From NCBI GenBank assembly GCA_030490835.1, contig CM059972.1:40899452-40963451 (forward strand): DNA of 64,000 nucleotides, read 5' to 3'. The notes under the pieces were generated by a model. It was not told the origin of the DNA and searched no databases. It saw nothing but the letters and a program-made list of their open reading frames with translations. The stretch comes from Annona cherimola (lineage: Eukaryota > Streptophyta > Magnoliopsida > Magnoliales > Annonaceae). Both the position numbers and the translations under genes were made by a program. Shown piece by piece: positions 1 to 10,448 of the stretch (positions are counted from its first letter, which is position 1; each line of letters begins with the position of its first letter).

Positions 1-77
1 ATATGATGATGTGTTGCAAAATGATTTGCAATGTGTTATTTTTAGTATATAACTAATGCAGTTATATATTTGAACAG

Positions 78-821
78 ATGGCCGATAAGGGAAAATGAGT
101 GATGAGTGCAGAAGAGTTAAAGAAGGAGATGGAAGAAGAAAAGAAACGAAAAATCAAAGAGAGTGTTAATAGGTGGTTATAATCACAATGTGATGCAGAT
201 CCTTTTTCATCAGCACCTCCAGGTTTTTCTCCTATACAGCATCCACCTTATCTGAATAATAGATCCCAGCAGAGGCCAAACATTATGGAGTCTATCAGCA
301 GGGCTCCTAGAGCTGAGGGTATACCGGCTTATCATTCTGGATCTTTAGGAACCTTTAGTACGCCCACAGATTTTATATCTCCTCAGGAACTGCAGCAGTT
401 TTGGAATAGTACTCCAACACCTGTACCTCCTACTTCGGGACCTTGGTATAAATTTGAAAGTGGATATCTACAATTCCGTTATGGAAAGACTTGGGAGACC
501 ATTCGACAGAGGGAAAAAGATATGGTTCCTTTTATAGAGGAAGATCGTGTCAGAGGATTTATAGAGCCACCTGAATCTACTCCTCGTCCTAGTGAAGTTA
601 TGATCCATATGGATAGAAGTACGGGTAAATTATTTTCAATGGCAACACCATTACGGTATCTTGAACCAGTAGTAGATGAAGAAGAAAATGGTAATGAAAG
701 TGAAAGCAGCAGTGATAGTAGTGATAATAATGATAATGGTGGAGGAGGAAACAATCATGCTAAGTCCGATACTAGCTCTATTACAGAGGAACCTACCGAG
801 GTATTGCCTAGGCATAAGCGT
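78..821 (+). pseudogene. Degenerate ORF of unknown function, interrupted by ATH1
   Basis: One reading frame runs from an ATG at 78 to the ATH1 insertion. It is broken by in-frame TGA (96-98) and TAA (near 180), so the longest open part starts at 285 (179 codons). It starts with a charged Lys/Glu-rich stretch, has a Pro/Ser/Gln-rich middle, a conserved-looking aromatic core (GPWYKFESGYLQFRYG) and an acidic Ser/Asp/Asn tail. I recognise no domain. The ATG follows TTTGAACAG, which would suit a 3' splice site. The TSD ends exactly on a codon boundary and the frame continues at 13471 for 11 codons. It could be a transposon accessory ORF, a viral relic or a host gene fragment; I cannot decide between these. 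Confidence 0.45.
817..821. repeat. Target site duplication agcgt (left copy) of ATH1
   Basis: The five bases before the TGATAAG start of the 5' LTR are agcgt. The same five follow the ATCA end of the 3' LTR at 13466-13470. This shows one integration event of the whole 12.6-kb element and fixes both ends. Confidence 0.9.
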
Positions 822-2808
822 TGATAAGTCTAAAAATTTTCATTTATTTTCATATTAAATTCACGCTATTAAATATTAAAATGTTAATTAAATGCATGTT
901 TTAAGTGGAATTTTATGAAAATCATATTTTTGATAAAATCTTTAATTTTGCTATAAAATGGGTCATTTTGCGAAATTCTTAAAAATATAAAATTGTAACT
1001 CAATCTCCTAGAAAATTTTAACGTTGAAATGTGTATTAGCTTATTAATATAATTTGGGAAAATTTATAACATTATTTAAGTAAAAAAATCATAAATATAA
1101 GAAGGTAATTATAAAATATGGGAACAAAGTACATTATAATAAACTACATTTAAAGATAAAACTAAGATGATAGATGATAGATGATATTATTGAAACTAGC
1201 TATCAAAGAATTAATATTAAAAGTAATATTTAATTCGCTGCTTGAGTACGAGCCACCGTACACCACCGGAGCACCAGTTCGGTGCTCCATCTTCCCCAAA
1301 ATGACGAACAGCCCAACTCCTTCTCCTCAAACTAGCAGTCTTCCTCCTAACCGGCAATCCAAAATCCGGAAGGCCCAATCCAAGAACCGATTCCAATTTA
1401 CCGTTCTCCGAAAAATTGCAGCGAGCTCCAATCCCGGCAGCTGCATTCAAGCTCGCGTACAGCATCCCCATTTCAAAAACCCATCACCGAAAACCACATC
1501 AGAGCAGCAACGACCAATGCGCGGTCTTGAATCCGAACACCATGAAGCTCTTCGTATCTTTCTTTCAACCTACGGAGAATATTGATTGTATCCGACGCAC
1601 TAGGCTCGGCCACGTACACCTGCTAGAACCGCCGTCCGCACATGCCCGCCATCTCAGCCGACCTTAGCCCCATTTCAGCAGCACAAAATTCTTTTTTTTT
1701 TTTTTTTGCAGCTTCGACCCAAATTGCAGCCACCGACTCAAGCAACAGGCAGCCGTGCATTTTTCGGCAACTGTTTCGAAGCAAGAAAAATCCAGCCACT
1801 AATTCAGGCGGCGTCCCAAACCGGCACTCTGTAATCCGTGATCAAGGCAGTTATGAATTAGAACTTCTGGCCATCCTAAAATTCCATGAAGCAAAATCCG
1901 AACAGCAAGATTTAGTAGCATGTCACAATAGCAGAATCATGGTGGATTCATCATCATCAGCTGCGATAAAAGGAAGACGCTAGCACGCGACGTGGTGGCT
2001 TGGCAATGAAGGAAGATGGATGCAATTTTAGGCAGCTTCATCTGTCCTGTTTCTCAAATTGGGCTGACAACGTGAGAAGGAAGGTGCAAAGCTGGCAGCC
2101 ATGGCAGTCACGGCCGTCCAGGCAATTCCGGCATTCAGCCTCCTCTTCCGGCCAACAGTAGCTCCGGTCGTTAGCAACAAGCCCCAATTCCGGCAGCAAT
2201 CCACCTCTCCACCGAATCGCACAAACCTATGACGCAACCTGTCCATCATCTTCTCCAAATTAGAAACCCCAAGCAAACAACCGACAATCCCTCTCCTTCA
2301 AACCACCCAGCCGACCACAAAATTTTCAGCAGTAAAATTTCTCAACTCCCCTCAGCGGCGGCGCTCCTCTCCTTCCCTGCCTTCATCAGTTTCCTTTTGG
2401 CCGGAGATTTTGAGCAAGAGCTACAGTGACGACAAGTACACGGCCTCTGCACGGGATCTGCGCAAGGATTTTCGGTTCACCCAGATACGACGGTGGCAGA
2501 AAACCCACCTCTGCATCTTCCATCTGATTCACACCGAATTCTAGCTATTGTACCGCAACACCCATTGCAGTCCTCTATTTCACTACAGGCAACCATGTTC
2601 CTCTCAGGCTCCACCGGAATCCACCATCGTGCAAGCAGCCATCTGTCCGCACAATCCGAGCAGCTGCCCTTCCATCACGCCCAAATTTTTCCATTGGCCA
2701 TCTAGTTCACGCGGCAAGTGGAAAAGAAAACAAAGGCAGCTACAGTTGAAGGCAATGCGAGAATCCCACATCGGATTCAAACATTGGTCGTTGGGTGCCC
2801 CTACACTC

Positions 2809-2815
2809 TATAAAA
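2809..2815 (+). promoter_or_regulatory. TATA box of ATH1 5' LTR
   Basis: TATAAAA in a GC-richer context, CACTCTATAAAACGG. The 3' LTR copy has it at 12371-12377 (TATAAAAAGG). Transcription would begin about 30 bp downstream. Confidence 0.6.
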
Positions 2816-3194
2816 CGGCCTCCACTCATCCCAAGGAAAGAACAACCCGATCACAGCACTCCCCTCCTTGGGTGGGACCCATCTTGTGGGACCCCTAGCA
2901 AGGAGGTGGGGCCAAGGAATAAAATTTTCTATTACGTGGAGATTTTGCTCTCCATATTCGGGTGATGTAAATTTTATTTTATTATTTTATGCTTTGTAGT
3001 GTTTCGTACTTATTACTTTTCAATTTGTAGTTTTAATTTTTAGATTAGATTTACTGCTTTATTTTATGCTTTGTAATTTTTAGATTAAATTTAATGTAAT
3101 TCTCTTTCATGCTTTAATAGTTAAATTTCATAGCTTTTATTGCTTTCTTAGAATAGTTTTAATTAAGTTGTTAGCTAATTATAATTTCTTTTAG

Positions 3195-3795
3195 CTTCTT
3201 GTCTCCCTTTCTTTTCTCTCCAATTTCTTCTATTTTCATTTCTTTTCTCTCTTCTCTCTTTCTCTCTCTAATTTCTTCTAATTTCTCTTTTCTTTTCTTT
3301 CTCCACCATCTCTCCCTCCTCTCTCTTAATTTCTTTCCTTTTCTTTCTCTCTCTTCTCTTTTTCTCTCTCTTCTCTCTTATCTATCTAATTTCTTCTTCT
3401 CTCTCTCTAAAACGTCTTTCTCTCTCTTCTCTTTCTCTCTTCTCTCTTTCTCTCTCTTCTCTCTCTCTAAGGTCTTTCTCTCTCTTCTCTTTCTCTCTCT
3501 TCTCTCTCTAAGGTCTTTCTCTCTCTTCTCTTTCTCTCTTGTCTTTTTTTCTCTCTTCTCTCTTATCTATCTAATTTCTTCTTCTCTCTTTCTCCAACGT
3601 CTCTCTATCCTCTCTCTTAATTTCTTTCCTTTTCTCTCTCTCTCTCTTCTCTTTCTCTCTCTTCTCTTTCTCTCTTCTCTCTTTCTCTCTCTTCTCTCTT
3701 ATCTATCTAATTTCTTCTTCTTCTCTCTCTCTCTAACGTCTCTCTCTCTCCTCTTTCTCTCTTCTCTCTTTCTCTCTCTTCTTTATACCTTCTTT
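3195..3795 (+). repeat. TC-rich polypyrimidine tract in the ATH1 LTR
   Basis: About 600 bp made almost only of T and C on the + strand, built from TCTCTC runs with recurring blocks such as TTATCTATCTAATTTCTTC and CTCTCTCTAAGGTCTTTC. It is a decayed minisatellite about 380 bp past the TATA box, so it would lie in the transcript leader. Long Leu/Ser/Phe ORFs across it are low-complexity artefacts. Confidence 0.85.
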
Positions 3796-3971
3796 TTTTT
3801 TCTCTTAAAAACAATTCAAAACTACATCGCCTCTCTGTGGATTTGACCCGACTCACCGTTATTCTACACTATCATCTGTATAGTGATAGCTTTAATGTGT
3901 TTCGGTTAATTTTAATTAAACTGGTGATCACAGTGCTCTTAACGACAAGCACTTGGTGCGCATCAAGTTTT

Positions 3972-3989
3972 TGGCGCCGTTGACGGGGA
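3972..3989 (+). other. Primer binding site, tRNA-Asp type (ATH1)
   Basis: TGGCGCCGTTGACGGGGA lies six bases after the LTR end. It differs by one base from the complement I expect for the 3' end of plant tRNA-Asp (TGGCGCCGTTGCCGGGGA), the usual Athila-type primer. Confidence 0.75.
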
Positions 3990-4338
3990 GGCGTATTGAG
4001 GTTTGAATTGTTTTATTAGTTGCTTTAAATTTCCTTTACTTGCTTGCAATAGTATAATCTTTACTGCTTTATTTATTTGCTTTCTTTACTTAATGCACTT
4101 GAACTTTATATTACAAATTTTGATCCTTTCCCAATTAGTGACCATTTATTGAGTAGACCTTTGGTCTAATTAAATTTCTATTTGACAACTAGAGGTTGGT
4201 GTCTAAGCTAGAGATTTAAAGGCAAATGCCTAAGTGGATCTATGGTTATTTAATTAGGACCTTAGTCATTCTCAGTAAATGAATTACTAATTAAAAGAAA
4301 AAATAATAATAATAATAAAATTAAATTAAAATTAAAGA
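3990..4338 (+). other. ATH1 leader between primer site and first ORF
   Basis: An AT-rich untranslated stretch with a short (AAT)n run near 4303-4318, and no other structure that I can see. Confidence 0.6.
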
Positions 4339-5007
4339 ATGGACATGAACTTTATTGATCAGCAGTTAGGTAAGTTAGAAGAATTAAACCAAAAGATTAA
4401 TGATATACTTGCCTATCAAAACTCAAACAGTTCATTCTTAAATACATCAATTCCTTTTCCAACAACACATTCTAATGAGACTCAATTTTTACCATTTCAA
4501 GAACAAGTTCAAAATTTTCATAAGTTCCCTACACCTGATTACAATTCATTTTCATATACATATAACTCAGAATTGAGTTGTCCTAATACTCCTTGGACAA
4601 ATCAACAAATGCAACCCTACCCTCCATATTTACAAACCCAGTGGCCACCTGAGCAAAGTCAATTTTCAAATTATCAATATCAATCTAATCATTATGAAAA
4701 TACATATGGGTCATCTGCATATCCTGAAGAAAATTTTTCATCACCTCAACCTATTAACGAATCTCTTCATCAAACATATAATTACAATGAGGAAATTGAA
4801 GAACTAAAAAAAAATTTTCTCGATGGCTTTCAAACCATAGAAAATAAATTTTCAGAGTGCCTAAATCGAGTTGAACATTGTAAAAATATGTATTTTCACT
4901 CGAATCCCCCACAAGAGGATTTTTCAAATTTTTCATCAGATCAAGTAGATTATCAACAATCTCCTCACTTAGATGACTTAGAGGAAGGATTCGAAGGATT
5001 AGATTAA
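4339..5007 (+). CDS. ATH1 ORF1, Gln/Asn/Tyr/Pro-rich protein (222 aa)
   Basis: An intact ORF opening MDMNFIDQQLGKLEELNQKI. Residues about 5-30 are hydrophilic with helical potential. Residues about 35-145 are very rich in Gln, Asn, Ser, Tyr, Phe and Pro, like a disordered or prion-like segment. Residues about 150-175 (EEIEELKKNFLDGFQTIENK) look like a coiled coil, and the C-terminus is acidic. There is no zinc knuckle, protease motif or gag core I can name. It ends at TAA, 33 bp before ORF2 and in a different frame. It is open in an element that lacks enzymes, which suggests a structural or packaging role; that is inference. Confidence 0.6.
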   Translation: MDMNFIDQQLGKLEELNQKINDILAYQNSNSSFLNTSIPFPTTHSNETQFLPFQEQVQNFHKFPTPDYNSFSYTYNSELSCPNTPWTNQQMQPYPPYLQTQWPPEQSQFSNYQYQSNHYENTYGSSAYPEENFSSPQPINESLHQTYNYNEEIEELKKNFLDGFQTIENKFSECLNRVEHCKNMYFHSNPPQEDFSNFSSDQVDYQQSPHLDDLEEGFEGLD

Positions 5008-5040
5008 CAAATCCTTTCCAACCAACAATTATTTTCTAAG

Positions 5041-6033
5041 ATGACAAATCATGAAGATCAATTAATAGTAGCCATGAAGAGGAGAGGAGAAGAGGAATTT
5101 TATACTGACCAAATTGATAATCTAATTGATCATTCGAATTTTCAAATTCAAATAGATTCAATACCGTTAGAAAATCCATATGTTGAAAATGACTTAACAT
5201 TTCCAAATGCTTTAGAAGCTGAATCCCTTAACAAACAAAAGCAAGGTCAAAAGAAAGACAATTTGAAAATAAATGATGAATATATTGAAACATTATGTGG
5301 AGAGGAACCTAATGAATCAACTATCACTCCAATAAATCATTTTGACTATCAAACTCAATTAGATCAATTACTATCAGAAAATTTATTATCTGAAAATTTG
5401 ATAATAATTACAACATTATGTAGTGACGGTTTCTCAGACCATAAACTTAATGAGAATTCCTCTCTTCATAATCAAGAAAATATTATAGAAAATAATGGAA
5501 AATTAATTAATGATAGATTTGAAGGAGAAAAAGATCAAGAATATATTGAGGAGATTGATGATCATAGCCAAATTGATGGTAAGGTGAGAAATAAAGAGTT
5601 TATTGAGGATAAGTTGGGGGGAGATGAAAATGAAATTATTAATGAAAATTTTGAAAAATACATACCTTTTATTTCAAGTACTTTTAAAGATGAGCTCATT
5701 AGCATAGATGAATTAATGAAAAAGGAAGAGATGATTCAAATATTTGAACAGGTTCAAATTAAAATTTCGCTCTTTGATGTTATTCAATATATTCCAAATT
5801 ATAGTCAATTTCTTAAAGAGCGTTGTATTCAAACGGAATCCTGTTTAACCCAAAATAAAATTATGCTCTCATTTGGTAATAGTTCAACAAATTTAAATAA
5901 TTTAGATCAAATTGAAGAATGCTACATATTAAACGTCATTGATAATTCATTCACAACTCTTGAGCATGAATATATAAAAATAATAAATAATCTACATAGT
6001 GTTAAAAATTTTAACAGAGCAGGAATTGGATAA
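5041..6033 (+). CDS. ATH1 ORF2, acidic protein (330 aa)
   Basis: An intact ORF, strongly acidic and rich in Glu, Asp, Asn and Ile, with no Cys-His motif, transmembrane segment or catalytic signature that I recognise. Its C-terminus, NFNRAGIG, closely matches the end of the decayed ATH2 ORF (KFDRVGIG) at 47666-47689. In both, the stop codon is followed at once by the same hairpin pair. So the two proteins appear homologous at least at the C-terminus, although their middles look unrelated by eye. The start was chosen because it is the first ATG after ORF1, at 34 bp. The function is unknown. Confidence 0.6.
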   Translation: MTNHEDQLIVAMKRRGEEEFYTDQIDNLIDHSNFQIQIDSIPLENPYVENDLTFPNALEAESLNKQKQGQKKDNLKINDEYIETLCGEEPNESTITPINHFDYQTQLDQLLSENLLSENLIIITTLCSDGFSDHKLNENSSLHNQENIIENNGKLINDRFEGEKDQEYIEEIDDHSQIDGKVRNKEFIEDKLGGDENEIINENFEKYIPFISSTFKDELISIDELMKKEEMIQIFEQVQIKISLFDVIQYIPNYSQFLKERCIQTESCLTQNKIMLSFGNSSTNLNNLDQIEECYILNVIDNSFTTLEHEYIKIINNLHSVKNFNRAGIG

Positions 6034-6042
6034 CATGAATCA

Positions 6043-6064
6043 TTACGTCTGGCTGAAGACGTAA
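6043..6064 (+). other. Post-ORF hairpin 1 (ATH1)
   Basis: A perfect 8-bp stem, TTACGTCT/AGACGTAA, with loop GGCTGA, 9 bases after the ORF2 stop. Its ATH2 counterpart (47635-47654, - strand) has stem AACGTC/GACGTT. Confidence 0.7.
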
Positions 6065-6076
6065 AACTTAGCGCTG

Positions 6077-6094
6077 GTTGGGAGGCAACCCAAC
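6077..6094 (+). other. Post-ORF hairpin 2 (ATH1)
   Basis: A perfect 6-bp stem, GTTGGG/CCCAAC, with loop AGGCAA. ATH2 has AATGGG/CCCATT around the same loop (47604-47621, - strand), with two compensating base-pair changes. The spacer to hairpin 1 contains ACTTAGCGCTG in both elements. Confidence 0.75.
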
Positions 6095-7067
6095 ATGTGT
6101 ATATATATCTCTTTTTCCGTTAGTTAGTTTTTTCTTTTTGTAGGTGAAAGTTGTAGCAATTTAATCAGATTATTACACCCCAGGTTGTCTCTTTTCTTGT
6201 TATCTTATTTTTATAAATTTATATTTTGTGCATGTTTATTAAAGATAGCAATGTTTAAGTTGGGGGGTCTGATTTGTTTAACTTGATAAAATATATATAT
6301 ATATATTTCTAAAAAAAAAACTTAATTAATTATTAAATATATATATAGAAAATATTAAAGAAACATAGAGATAAATTAAATTGCACTTGCTATGCTTGGT
6401 AGTAAGTGAAGAAGAAAACTGTAATTAGTTATATTTGTAAAAATATTTTCATGGAGTTTTTAAAATTTTATTAGCACTAACTGCACTTACACAACAATGA
6501 ACCATGTGGGTACCATGATAATATAGTTTTTTCTCTCTCATCCAAGCAAGTAATCTTTAATATCATTGCAATTGATAGTTGTTAGTTAAAAAAAAAATTT
6601 GTAAATCCCCAGATATCCTGAAATATGGTGAGGGGAAAATAAAAATAAAAAAAAACAAAAAAACACAAAAAAAAAAACAAAAAAAAACAAAAAACAAAAA
6701 ACAAAAAAAAACAAAAAGAGAAAACCCTAGATATCCTGAAATATGGTGAGGGGAGAGAAAAAATATATATATATTTTAACTGTCACTATCATAATTTTGA
6801 TATAAATATTACTTAGATTGGATGAGTTGAAAATAACTTATTTATTCAAATGCTGTTTTGTTCATTAATACACGTATACACGTGCTATACTCTTTTATGC
6901 ATCATGAGATGTTTTTACTCATGTTCGCTAAAGAAAAGTTTCTTCTAAAACTTATTATCATCATTAGTAGTGCACCTAGATCTTTATAAAATTAGTAGTA
7001 CACTATGATAAAAAAAAGAGGAATTATATATTAAACTATTTCCATTGCTAAGGGACTAGCAATGTTT
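6095..7067 (+). other. ATH1 3' untranslated region
   Basis: AT-rich and non-coding. It holds a first copy of aagttggggggt (6257-6268), an (AT)n run near 6290-6306, and an A-rich stretch (about 6640-6720). That stretch is flanked by two copies of a segment starting agatatcctgaaatatggtg (about 6611 and 6729). Confidence 0.7.
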
Positions 7068-7080
7068 AAGTTGGGGGGTG
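7068..7080 (+). other. Polypurine tract of ATH1
   Basis: aagttggggggtg directly precedes the TG of the 3' LTR, the place where plus-strand DNA synthesis is primed. The same context (gcaatgtttaagttggggggt) occurs about 810 bp upstream. Confidence 0.7.
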
Positions 7081-8486
7081 TGATAAGTCTAAAAATTTTC
7101 ATTTATTTTCATATTAAATTCGCGCTATTAAATATTAAAATGTTAATTAAATGCATGTTTTAAGTGGAATTTTATGAAAATCATATTTTTGATAAAATCT
7201 TTAATTTTGCTATAAAAATGGGTCATTTTGCAAAATTCTTAAAAATATAAAATTGTAACTCAATCTCCTAGAAAATTTTAACGTTGAAATGTGTATTAGC
7301 TTATTAATATAATTTGGGAAAATTTATAACATTATTTAAGTAAAAAAATCATAAATATAAGACGGTAATTATAAAATATGGGAACAAAGTACATTATAAT
7401 AAACTACATTTAAAGATAAAACTAAGATGATAGATGATATTATTGAAACTAGCTATCAAAGAATTAATATTAAAAGTAATATTTAATTCGCTGCTTGAGT
7501 ACGAGCCACCGTACACCACCGGAGCACCAGTTCGGTGCTCCATCTTCCCCAAAATGACGAACAACCCAACTCCTCCTCAAACCAGCAGTCTTCCTCCTAA
7601 CCGGCAATCCAAAATCCGGAAGGCCCAATCCAAGAACCGAATCCAATTTACCGTTCTCCGAAAAATTGCAGCGAGCTCCAATCCCGGCAGCTGCATTCAA
7701 GCTCGCGTACAGCATCCCCATTTCAAAAACCCATCACCGAAAACCACATCAGAGCAGCAACGACCAATGCGCGGTCTTGAATCCGAACACCATGAAGCTC
7801 TTCGTATCTTTCTTTCAACCTACGGAGAATATTGATTGTATCCGACGCACTAGGCTCGGCCACGTACACCTGCTAGAACCGCCGTCCGCACATGCCCGCC
7901 ATCTCAGCCGACCTTAGCCCCATTTCAGCAGCACAAAATTCTTTTTTTTTTTTTGCAGCTTCGACCCAAATTGCAGCCACCGACTCAAGCAACAGGCAGC
8001 CGTGCATTTTCCGGCAACTGTTTCGAAGCAAGAAAAATCCAGCCACTAATTCAGGCGGCGTCCCAAACCGGCACTCTGTAATCCGTGATCAAGGCAGCTA
8101 TGAATTAGAACTTCCGGCCATCCTAAAATTCCATGAAGCAAAATCCGAACAGCAAGATTTAGTAGCATGTCACAATAGCAGAATCATGGTGGATTCATCA
8201 TCATCAGCTGCGATAAAAGGAAGACGCTAGCACGCGGCGTGGTGGCTTGGCAATGAAGGAAGATGGATGCAATTTTAGGCAGCTTCATCTGTCCTGTTTC
8301 TCAAATTGGGCAGACAACGTGAGAAGGAAGGTGCAAAGCTGGCAGCCATGGCAGTCACGGCCGTCCAGGCAATTCCGGCATTCAGCCTCCTCTTCCGGCC
8401 AACAGTAGCTCCGGTCGTTAGCAACAAGCCCCAATTCCGACAGCGATCCACCTCTCCACCGAATCGCACAAACCTATGACGCAACT
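7081..8486 (+). repeat. ATH1 3' LTR, first part
   Basis: Collinear with 822-2236 of the 5' LTR, with scattered substitutions and small indels. It ends at the caact copy of the solo LTR target duplication (8482-8486). Confidence 0.92.
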
Positions 8487-9313
8487 TGTGGAACCTCGAT
8501 CTTTGAGACATGTACGAAACCCTAGGGTTGTAAACCCTAGGTAATATATTTGAGAAATATATATTGATGGATATGAAATATATGGAAATGAAGGTTAAAA
8601 TAATTATGCAGGAAATTCGGATGAATAGTGTACGTGAATAGTGAAATGTGAATAGTAAACGTGGGATTAAGGAAATATGTTAAGTTAATCACTTTGGATT
8701 AACTTAATCATAAAAGACGAAAAAGGAAGCTTCCCAAAAAAGGACAAAATAGTCACTTTTTGATTTATTTAGTATTTTCGGATTTTAGTGGATTTTTGAG
8801 AAAAAATAAAGAAAAATTCATATCTTGCAATCCGGACATCGGATTGAGATGAAATTTTTTATGGGTGGCCAAGATATGATGATGGATATGATGAATGGTC
8901 CAAGATTAATCAAGGATCATGAATTAAGGGTCAAGATTAAATGTCATTTGAAAAGGGAAAAAGTAACTTTACTTTTTCATTAATGGCATTTGACTTTGAT
9001 TAATTTTAATTAAATTAAAATTAATGCAAAGCCTGCAATTGCTGCTGGAGCATGGACTTTTGGGGCATGATCCAATGGCCCATGATCATCCTTATCAAAG
9101 ATCAATGGCTAGAATTAATTTAGCCTAAATTAATTAATTTTAAAAAAAATAAAAAAATAGGCAAAAATAGGGCTGACATAGGGGGGCTGGAGCAGGCCTA
9201 GGGTGGGCTGCACAAGGCTCCATGCACCTTTTGGAAATTAGAAAAAAATACATTTATAATTTAATACCTTGAGCAAGAGGGGGTAAATTCTAAATTCATG
9301 AAAAATCAAGCCC

Positions 9314-9321
9314 TATAAATA
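9314..9321 (+). promoter_or_regulatory. TATA box of solo LTR
   Basis: TATAAATA followed by GGGG, at the same place as 52727-52734 in the GYP4 LTR. A donor-like CAGGTAAGG follows at 9455-9463. Confidence 0.6.
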
Positions 9322-10448
9322 GGGGCCAAGGGGTGAACGTCCAAGGCACTCCCAAGCTTGAGCAAGAGCTCATTTTCCACCCCCAAATTCGTTTTAAGAG
9401 AGAAAGAGGAGGTTAGAGAGAGAAAGGGCAAGTTGGAGGAGAGATTTTCTACTTCAGGTAAGGGGATTCTTCCAAAATTTCTTTTGGATGTTACGTAGGG
9501 TAAAACCATGCTTAGATAATGCCTAAGCATGAGAAAATAAGTAAAGTTATAATGCTTAATTGGAATCATACCGAAACATCGAAAATTTGGAGCAAAGATA
9601 GAGTATTCGGGGAAATCATGTATGATATGTGGAAATAATGCTCCAAAATTGATAAATGATGATTTGGAATGTATGATTATGATAAATATGATGTTGGAAT
9701 AATGATATATTAATTTCATGATTTTTTGAATTAAGGATTATGCTTAAGTGAATTTATGTTGATTTTTAGTATATGGAGAAAATGATTTATTTAGCCAAGT
9801 TAATGATGATAAATTCATAATTCATGAATTTTCCATGATATACTAAGCATAAGCTATGTCATGGAATTTTTTATTTTTGGGAAAAATGTCAATTTTTGGA
9901 TTTATGGATAAAAATTCATATAAATGAGTAATGACCAAGTATTTATAAAAGGATAACCTCTATAAAAATGAGGTAATATGTGATCGTAAAGCATGCATGG
10001 GAAGCAAGTTAAGACATGGAATAGATGGATAAAATATCCAATTTTCTTGTATAGGAAAATGAAAGGAAAGGATAAAGGAGTCAGGTTGAAGCAAAGCAAA
10101 GGTAAGCAAGCAACCCTTTTGAAAATGTGATTTTATTCTCAAGTATTTATGAAATGTGTTTTAAGGATGGCCATTCCTATAATGTTTTGAAATGATGAAT
10201 GTTTATAAGTTTTTATGGAAAGTCATGCCGGCATATTGATATCATGTGATGTTCATGGACATGTGCACATGTACGATGTATAAGGAAGAGGCTTTGGTGG
10301 AGGTAGAAAGCGGATCAGAGGGTCCCCCTTCACTATTGCCGAGTCGTATGGGCTGTGTGCCGACGGCGTCCTCCCCAGAGGTGGAGGCAAAGGAATATTA
10401 TGTGTGAATGAAATGCATTGCATTTTCATACATGGATTGAAAAGAAAA

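Larger units (their letters stand above)
822..3965 (+). repeat. ATH1 5' LTR (3144 bp)
   Basis: Starts TGATAAGTC and ends GCGCATCA, followed by the primer site. It repeats almost base for base at 7081-8486 and 11630-13465. It lacks a segment of about 165 bp that the 3' LTR has at about 11751-11915 (the join is near 2350-2356). The first 400 bp are AT-rich, the middle is GC-richer and carries chance ORFs, and the last 750 bp hold a long TC tract. The two LTRs differ by scattered single bases and small indels, so the element is not very old. Confidence 0.92.

Noticed and set aside
285..824. Firm naming of the first ORF as a viral or gag protein
   Set aside because: No diagnostic motif is visible; I could not separate transposon, viral relic and host gene, so it is left unnamed.
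1181..1585. ORF of 134 codons, repeated at 7434-7835, with overlapping ORFs on both strands
   Set aside because: It is kept only because both copies are LTRs of one recent element; GC-richer LTR sequence gives open frames in several phases and no domain is visible.
2493..2898. Overlapping ORFs near the LTR TATA box, also at 11968-12460
   Set aside because: They straddle the promoter and are open in two frames at once; composition explains them.
3199..3846. 215-codon Leu/Ser/Phe ORF (and its 157-codon copy at 12761-13234) that could be read as a membrane protein
   Set aside because: It is the translation of the TC tract; low complexity, different in the two LTR copies, and without flanking coding signals.
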